A DNA stretch of 8,879 nt from Nostoc sp. CHAB 5834. GTDB taxonomy: Bacteria; Cyanobacteriota; Cyanobacteriia; Cyanobacteriales; Nostocaceae. The stretch is taken from the NCBI GenBank assembly GCA_020829485.1, contig JAIVFU010000206.1:1-8879 (forward strand), read 5' to 3'. The translations under genes were made by a program, and so were the position numbers. Shown here piece by piece: positions 6,177-8,879 of this stretch. The notes under the pieces are model-generated. The model was given only the letters and a program-made list of their open reading frames with translations, was not told where the DNA came from and searched no databases. Position 1 is the first letter of the stretch; every line of letters begins with the position of its first letter.

Positions 6177-7235
6177 TTACTGCAAAGCAATCAAGATAGG
6201 AATCAAACCTTGGCCTGCATTCAAAGGACGCATTGCTTTACCAATAACTGCACCAAAAGCTTTTAGAGGATCGTCTGCTTTCATCGCATGACCAAGTGTG
6301 GGAGATGTTGTTAATAAGTCGCCCACTTCAACGGCTGAATAATCAGCATCTACTTTGCAATAAACTTTGCCCATTAATGAAACAGGCAGACGCTTATGTT
6401 GAGAAGGCTTTTTGTCTAAAACAATGCCTGGTTTGTATTCACCTGCACCAGAAAGAACTCCAGTAACTCTTTTATCATAGGCTGTTTGACTGGGATATAA
6501 TTTACCATCAGAACCAATAATCATCACGGTTCCTGGCTCAATATCTTCTAAACCAGCAATATCAAAATCTTCAGCACAATCGGCGTTGAGAAAGTTTATG
6601 TCTCCGGTGCTACCATCCAATCGGATTGTATCGACGTAAGATTCGTTTCTCAGCAGTACGGTTCCTCCTTGACCGTCGCCGCCTAGAGTCATATCTGCCG
6701 TGTCGCCATCTATGGCAATTGTCGGCTTACCACTAACACGAGAAAATAATATACTGCTGCCCTTGCCGCTAGTACCTCCCTCTAAACGCAAAGTATTCGT
6801 ATAATCACTGTTTCTGAGAAGTACAGTACCAGATTGACCGGTTCCGCCTAAAATTATATCTGCCACTTCACCATCTAGGGCAATTGTCGGCTGTGCATTT
6901 TTGTTGCTAAACGTCATGCTACTGCCTTTGGTAGCACTACCACCAGAGAGGAAAAATGTTTCTTGTTTAGTTTCACTAAAAAGACGTACAACGCCCTGCT
7001 TTTTTTGACCTCCGAGAAATAAGGTAGCAATACTACCATCTAATCTGGCTCCAAAATCATTACCATTCCCCCATAAGCAAAAGGAAGCAGTATTAGTAAC
7101 TTCACAAATAATTGGGAATCCATTCGATGTGAGATAAGAAATTTGCTTAAAAGATGAATCTGGATCGATTCTCAAAACAAGTATTTGTCCAGCTGTGTCA
7201 AAAAATTCGACCTTGCCTTTAAATGTTTGAGTCAT
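6177..7235 (-). CDS. Repeat-containing fibre/spike-like protein (first gene of the operon)
   Basis: This 352-residue protein is built from about 55-residue Gly-, Asp- and Thr-rich beta repeats. Unit starts are LDGS (65), LDGE (120) and IDGD (175), each with an LGG..(Q)GTVLLRN...LRLEGG-type pattern. Such repeats fit a beta-helix or trimeric phage-tail-fibre-like stalk. The C-terminal domain (about 225-352) contains VTGVLSGAGEYKPGIVLD, GKVYCKVDADYSAVEVGDLLTTSPTLGHAMKA and a GLIPILIALQ end. It resembles the end domain of uncharacterised bacterial fibre-like proteins. The N-terminal 60 residues form a separate, non-repeated domain. There is no signal peptide and no membrane segment. ATG 7235 has AGGGAGT 7 nt upstream. 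It is the promoter-proximal gene of the unit with the metzincin and HEAT proteins, behind a leader rich in inverted repeats. A structural or adhesive role is likely; phage origin, a secreted surface fibre or an injection-system part cannot be told apart. Confidence 0.87.
   Translation of the reverse strand: MTQTFKGKVEFFDTAGQILVLRIDPDSSFKQISYLTSNGFPIICEVTNTASFCLWGNGNDFGARLDGSIATLFLGGQKKQGVVRLFSETKQETFFLSGGSATKGSSMTFSNKNAQPTIALDGEVADIILGGTGQSGTVLLRNSDYTNTLRLEGGTSGKGSSILFSRVSGKPTIAIDGDTADMTLGGDGQGGTVLLRNESYVDTIRLDGSTGDINFLNADCAEDFDIAGLEDIEPGTVMIIGSDGKLYPSQTAYDKRVTGVLSGAGEYKPGIVLDKKPSQHKRLPVSLMGKVYCKVDADYSAVEVGDLLTTSPTLGHAMKADDPLKAFGAVIGKAMRPLNAGQGLIPILIALQ
6604..7044 (-). repeat. 165-bp (55-codon) internal repeats in the fibre-like gene
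   Basis: Two and a half degenerate units repeat every 165 bp. For instance GGCAATTGTCGGCT occurs at 6714-6727 and again exactly 165 bp later at 6879-6892 (plus-strand orientation). Protein unit starts at residues 65, 120 and 175 show the same spacing. The last two units are closest to each other. Confidence 0.75.
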
Positions 7236-7242
7236 TTTGCTT

Positions 7243-7249
7243 ACTCCCT
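7243..7249 (-). promoter_or_regulatory. Ribosome binding site of the fibre-like gene
   Basis: AGGGAGT on the minus strand, 7 nt before ATG 7235. It supports this start for the first gene of the operon. Confidence 0.65.
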
Positions 7250-7276
7250 GAGTTTTTGTGGGGAAAACAGAACCAA

Positions 7277-7295
7277 GACATTTGTTCTAAATGTC
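7277..7295 (-). promoter_or_regulatory. Dyad in the operon leader, possible operator or 5'-mRNA hairpin
   Basis: GACATTT and AAATGTC form a perfect 7-bp dyad around a 5-nt spacer, 42-60 bp upstream of the fibre start. It lies where transcription from the candidate promoter at 7298-7325 would begin, so a repressor site or a 5' stem-loop is possible. Confidence 0.4.
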
Positions 7296-7297
7296 CA

Positions 7298-7325
7298 TTT
7301 TTAAATTGCATAAAACCTTTATCAA
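7298..7325 (-). promoter_or_regulatory. Candidate promoter of the fibre-metzincin-HEAT operon
   Basis: On the minus strand TTGATA (7320-7325) and TAAAAA (7298-7303) are 16 nt apart, matching the sigma-70-type consensus at 5 and 4 of 6 positions. The DNA is AT-rich, so chance matches are likely. The -35 element overlaps the inverted repeat at 7322-7340. Confidence 0.3.
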
Positions 7326-7364
7326 GATATTTGATATCTTTTAGCTGTATCTATCTTGAAATTT

Positions 7365-7397
7365 AATATTACTTGCTAATACTTAGCAAGTAATATT
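7365..7397. repeat. Perfect 15-bp inverted repeat (hairpin or operator)
   Basis: AATATTACTTGCTAA (7365-7379) and TTAGCAAGTAATATT (7383-7397) are perfect complements around TAC. No T-run follows on either strand, so a standard intrinsic terminator is not obvious. It lies 135 bp after the helicase remnant and 130 bp before the fibre start. It may be an operator, a processed 3' end or the relic of a small palindromic element. Confidence 0.8.
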
Positions 7398-7531
7398 TGA
7401 TACGATTTATTAAGTAAAATATTATACATAATCCTCATCGACATAGACCCCCAAGCGTCCTTAACCAAATTCGTGAGGCTAGTGCCATCTCATTTACAAA
7501 AAACCGTTGCTGATGCCACATTCAAACCTAA

Positions 7532-8566
7532 CTAAGAGCGAATTTCTCCATGTAGCCGAATATGTTCAACTAACCGCTTGGTTTCACCGCCAGCTAATTC
7601 TAGTTCCCTAAGATTGCCCACCAAAATAAACAATTCCCTTGCCCTACTAACGGCTGTATTCAGCAAATTAGGTTTCCGGTTAAGGAACCAAAAACTATGC
7701 TCTTGGTGGCACTGGTAAGGAGAAAAGATAATAGCTGCTTTCTCTCCGCCCTGGAAGGTATGAACTGTGCCAATATCATCCCACGAAAAGTTTCGCCAAC
7801 GGTTAGATAGTCGATACTTGAGCGCGTTAGCTTGCTGCGAAAACGGCGACATCACCCCAATTGTTTTTGAGTTGTCATCCGAGTTAATAGAATACCCATG
7901 TTTTAGCAAGGACGCAATTATAGTTTCTACAGCATCGATTTCTTCTGGATTGGTGTGATTTAGGTGGCTTCCCTCTACGTGGTAAGCCAGCAGGTGCTTG
8001 ACTGTTGCTTCCTCGGTATAATCTGAAAGGATTTGTAGACCACCGGGATAGTTGGGACTGCAAAATTTAATAATAGGTGGGGTGCAACGGTAGTGATTAG
8101 AGAGAATAATGCCGTTGCCTAAGTCGGATTCTATGCCATTAGCTCCAGCAGCGCGATGATAAGCGGTGGCAGTGTATTTGGCAGTGGGGGCATAGCGATA
8201 ATAGTCTTCATTCCCCATGCTCCGATCCAGAAAGGCAGTTTTCAGATATTGTTTGATGGTATCGTCGCAAAGGTTTACGATTGGCTCAATTTGTTGGGGG
8301 TCGCCAGCCACTACTGCCTGTTGCGATCGCACTAGCAAAGGAAATAATTGATGTATAAGAGTTGTCCCCGCTTCATCCACCAGTGCCAGCTTGATGATAT
8401 TAGGCTGAAGAATTGGCGACATATTACGCATTGATTGGAGGGTGGAGGTAATAACAGGGAAAATCAAGCTCAAGTCACGGTAGATGGCATCACTATCAGT
8501 TGACAGTTTTAGCAATGCCTCTCCATCCCCTGCTAATACGCTGCCGTAAGTTTCTAAAGCCCTCAT
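7532..8566 (-). CDS. C-terminal part of an SF1 (UPF1/Dna2-like) helicase, N-terminally truncated
   Basis: These 344 codons encode the C-terminal motor part of a superfamily 1 helicase. Counted from ATG 8566, motif II is LVDEAG (DE at 64-65), motif III GDPQQ (88-92), an NHYRC motif is at 157-161 and an IGVMSPFSQQ segment starts at 236. Motif V is TVHTFQGGE (267-275) and motif VI NTAVSRAR (303-310). Motif I (Walker A, GxxGxGKT) and Ia are absent, so ATP hydrolysis should not work. The same frame stays open and helicase-like up to 8776, where a TGA stops it. Full-length relatives are much longer. A good ribosome site AAGGAG (8573-8578) sits 6 nt before ATG 8566, and a TTG at 8599 is another open start. 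A truncated but translated protein is possible; a decaying pseudogene is more likely. It runs in the same direction as the fibre operon but is about 300 bp away. Confidence 0.8.
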   Translation of the reverse strand: MRALETYGSVLAGDGEALLKLSTDSDAIYRDLSLIFPVITSTLQSMRNMSPILQPNIIKLALVDEAGTTLIHQLFPLLVRSQQAVVAGDPQQIEPIVNLCDDTIKQYLKTAFLDRSMGNEDYYRYAPTAKYTATAYHRAAGANGIESDLGNGIILSNHYRCTPPIIKFCSPNYPGGLQILSDYTEEATVKHLLAYHVEGSHLNHTNPEEIDAVETIIASLLKHGYSINSDDNSKTIGVMSPFSQQANALKYRLSNRWRNFSWDDIGTVHTFQGGEKAAIIFSPYQCHQEHSFWFLNRKPNLLNTAVSRARELFILVGNLRELELAGGETKRLVEHIRLHGEIRS

Positions 8567-8776
8567 AACGCTCTCCTTGCGTCGGAGAACTTCTTGCAAC
8601 AGAAACGCCCAGGCACGTTGAAACAGTTCTAGCTGTAATTGGTGGTGGTCGCGGTAAAAAAGATTGTAGAAATCCCCTTGCGGGTAACTATCGATTTGTT
8701 TCTGAATTTGTTGATGTTCTGCTTGTTTTAGCTCTAGTTCATTATTAAAAGCTGTTAAGTAAGTCGGCAGGAAAAA
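8567..8776 (-). pseudogene. Degenerate 5' continuation of the SF1 helicase
   Basis: Translation in the helicase frame continues without ATG from 8776 (FFLPTYLTAFNNELELKQ...) through a Gln-rich helical stretch into the conserved LRRKESVM segment. It then hits TGA at 8777-8779 and further stops at 8786-8800. Composition and flow match the helicase, so this is its own coding DNA cut off by a frameshift or a rearrangement. The Walker A part is not found in the remaining 100 bp. Confidence 0.65.
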
Positions 8777-8779
8777 TCA

Positions 8780-8879
8780 TAACTATGTAACGAAAAGTTA
8801 ACCAGAACTGTTAGAGCTAAATTTAATACGTTGTGTACTGTAGTTTCCTTTTTCCCCTCTAGCTTGAATACCACCAATC
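8780..8879 (-). other. Right-edge segment with two partial open frames
   Basis: On the minus strand two frames enter from beyond the window. One ends at TAA 8798-8800 after IGGIQARGEKGNYSTQRIK and a few Ser/Asn residues. The other ends at TAA 8755-8757 after about 40 residues. Neither is recognisable. One may be the end of the next gene or a shifted piece of the helicase. Confidence 0.3.

Larger units (their letters stand above)
7236..7531. other. Leader of the fibre operon / region after the helicase remnant
   Basis: Besides the called dyads, AAGATAT-TTG-ATATCTT (7324-7340) and TCAAGATA / TATCTTGA (7322-7329 and 7352-7359) lie here. The two overlap and exclude each other. The part from 7400 to 7531 shows nothing beyond short open frames without start codons. 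Confidence 0.6.

Noticed and set aside
6152..6190. Longer metzincin start at 6190
   Set aside because: It would overlap the fibre gene and lacks a ribosome site, while ATG 6151 has GGAGAG at good spacing.
7401..7531. Plus-strand open frame of 40-odd codons after the palindrome and a 28-codon minus-strand frame opposite it
   Set aside because: The plus frame has no start codon, and neither has a ribosome site or a recognisable motif. They could be transposase relics, but nothing supports that.
1..8879. CRISPR arrays, tRNA, rRNA, complete insertion sequences
   Set aside because: No regularly spaced repeats, cloverleaf-type segments, rRNA-like stretches or transposase with terminal inverted repeats were seen by eye. 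Covariance-model scans were not possible.

Overview
The window looks like chromosomal DNA of a filamentous cyanobacterium. Five copies of the HIP1 palindrome GCGATCGC occur in under 9 kb (at 1162, 3210, 3819, 4237 and 8323). There is also a caspase-like/TPR protein of the type common in Nostocales-like genomes and a very short tyrosine recombinase of a type I associate with cyanobacteria. This is pattern recognition, not a database result. I see no rRNA, tRNA or CRISPR array.

Layout from left to right. Positions 119-643 (+) hold an AT-rich orphan ORF that may be the C-terminal part of a longer protein. Converging on it is a 647-residue metacaspase-like protein (678-2621, -) with a caspase domain, an EF-hand loop, one membrane segment and C-terminal TPRs. 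A 500-bp non-coding stretch with several short repeats follows. It leads into a minimal tyrosine recombinase of 189 residues with a complete catalytic set (3125-3694, +). Next come a doubtful small ORF (3648-3881, -) and a hypothetical gene of 136 codons (3990-4400, +).

Positions 7235 down to 4446 (-) form a compact three-gene operon. The first gene encodes a repeat protein resembling phage tail fibre or spike proteins (6177-7235). The second encodes a metzincin metalloprotease without an obvious signal peptide (5441-6151). The third encodes a HEAT-repeat protein (4446-5429). Gaps are 25 and 11 bp, and each gene has its own Shine-Dalgarno sequence. A 120-bp leader packed with inverted repeats lies upstream, including a perfect 15-bp palindrome arm pair. 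This operon is the best candidate here for an uncharacterised system: a fibre-like scaffold, a protease and an alpha-solenoid protein made together.

The right end (7532-8776, -) is the C-terminal half of an SF1 (UPF1/Dna2-like) helicase. Motifs II to VI are present, but the frame is broken by stops before the Walker A region. A good ribosome site inside the remnant could still allow translation from 8566.

The recombinase, the truncated helicase and the orphan C-terminal ORF suggest a rearranged accessory region. No intact mobile element or flanking attachment repeats could be shown.
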